A DNA stretch of 24,389 nucleotides, taken from Firmicutes bacterium UBA1047 (GTDB taxonomy: Bacteria; Bacillota; Clostridia; Tissierellales; Sedimentibacteraceae). Both the position numbers and the translations under genes were made by a program. The DNA is taken from positions 1-24,389 of the forward strand of contig DCDU01000192.1 of assembly GCA_002316585.1 (NCBI GenBank). The letters are read 5' to 3'. This document shows positions 23,903-24,389 of this stretch, one piece after another; the stretch's first letter is position 1, and each line of letters begins with the position of its first letter. The notes beneath the pieces are model-generated. The model made no database searches. It was not told the origin of the DNA and saw only the letters and a list, made by a program, of their open reading frames with translations.

Positions 23903-24308
23903 ATGTGTATGAGTTGACACCAGCTGGTATCTCGGCGATGATATTGACCATACCAAAGGCTGGATTCTGTGTAGAGAATTGATTGGATATCGGGCGCTCG
24001 ACCTTGAGTGTAGCGGATTTGACGATAACGGCTCATTTAAGCTATAGCATAAGCTTGGAGAATTATTTAATGTTGCTGAAAAGTATGCTCGTGAAAAAGG
24101 TTATATGACATTTAGAAGCGGAATTAGTTCTGTAGGATTTAATATTAATGGTAAAGATATAAAGAGTATTTCAAAAGCAATTGAGTCACTAACTTGCGAA
24201 CGTATTGATTATAAATGGTATCTTGAAAATGGATTTCGTGTAATCGGGATACAACCTAATGCCTATGAGATAGGATTTCACCTTATTATGCTCGGCAAAG
24301 AAATTTAA
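23900..24308 (+). pseudogene. GNAT-like acetyltransferase gene with a frameshift and an in-frame stop
   Basis: An ATG at 23900 (MNVYE) is followed, one base out of frame, by VDTSWYLGDDIDHTKGWILC and then RELIGYRALDLECSGFDDNG. The frame meets TAG at 24045-24047 and continues unchanged as HKLGELFNVAEKYAREKGYM, with the C-terminal GNAT-like motif YKWYLENGFRVIGIQPNAY, ending at 24308. One missing base near 23912 and one TAG (likely from TGG) would restore a protein of about 135 residues. GGAG about 9 bases before the ATG supports this as the old start. The assignment to GNAT rests mainly on the C-terminal motif. Confidence 0.6.
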
Positions 24309-24362
24309 ATAGTAATAAAAGAATTTTGCTGCAAACAATTGATATAAAGAAGGTGAATTAAA

Positions 24363-24389
24363 TTGGACAAAGGAAGAATAATTTTTTTG
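24363..24389 (+). CDS. Start of a further gene, possibly a P-loop kinase, cut by the window edge
   Basis: AGAAGGTG precedes a TTG start at 24363 that reads (M)DKGRIIFF to the window end. A KGRIIFL-type strand often leads into a P-loop in small kinases such as chloramphenicol phosphotransferase. Only nine codons are visible, so this is a weak call. Confidence 0.35.

Noticed and set aside
1..24389. Mobile element explanation for the mosaic right half (insertion sequences, integron attC sites, transposon ends)
   Set aside because: No transposase, integrase or recurring 60-bp-type recombination sites were seen between the genes; gaps are short and unlike each other.
1..24389. CRISPR arrays, tRNA and rRNA genes
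   Set aside because: No regularly spaced repeats and no cloverleaf or rRNA-like stretches were noticed on either strand when reading the window.

Overview
The window looks like chromosomal accessory DNA from a Gram-positive anaerobe of the Clostridia (Bacillota). The grounds are AT-leaning base composition, strong GGAGG-type ribosome binding sites, consensus sigma-A promoters (TTGACA-17-TATAAT), a lipoprotein flavin reductase typical of anaerobic Firmicutes, and clostridial-style protein families throughout. I cannot name a species. I saw no tRNA, rRNA, CRISPR array, insertion sequence or phage gene. All family assignments are from memory and motif reading; no search was run.

Left part (1-3700, minus strand). 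A WYL-domain regulator and a flavin reductase-like protein (cut by the window edge) each have a promoter whose -35 box is covered by nearly the same palindrome, GACA-N6-TGTCA. This suggests an autoregulated two-gene circuit. Upstream lies a secreted lipoprotein flavin reductase with a C-terminal FMN-attachment domain. It has its own promoter and a 23-bp palindromic operator.

Middle (3700-9660, plus strand). A consensus promoter precedes a collapsed lipoprotein relic. It then reads into a tight four-gene operon: nucleotidyltransferase, radical SAM enzyme with extra C-terminal cysteines, and two complete ABC exporter half-transporters. The operon ends at a strong hairpin shared with a convergent YcaQ/AlkX-like DNA glycosylase gene (9666-10850, minus). 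A small unrecognised ORF follows.

Right part (11.7-20.9 kb, plus strand). This is a compact run of enzymes of the kinds that modify small molecules, often with overlapping or nearly touching genes. In order they are: an acetyltransferase relic; a nucleotidyltransferase-kinase fusion; an acetyltransferase-pyrophosphatase-like fusion; a PHP phosphatase; a P-loop kinase-beta-lactamase-like fusion; a shortened TIGR04076-like protein; an APH kinase; a HAD phosphatase; a DUF218 protein; and a SAM methyltransferase. Three two-enzyme fusions in one stretch is unusual.

Far right (20.9-24.4 kb). A 7TM-PAS-GGDEF diguanylate cyclase and an isoprenylcysteine-methyltransferase-like membrane protein sit among more relics: a P-loop kinase remnant, an APH fragment and a GNAT-like gene with two lesions. 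The relics share one pattern: start and end are kept while the middle is lost. The locus therefore reads as a place where detoxification or resistance-type enzymes are repeatedly acquired, deleted and fused.
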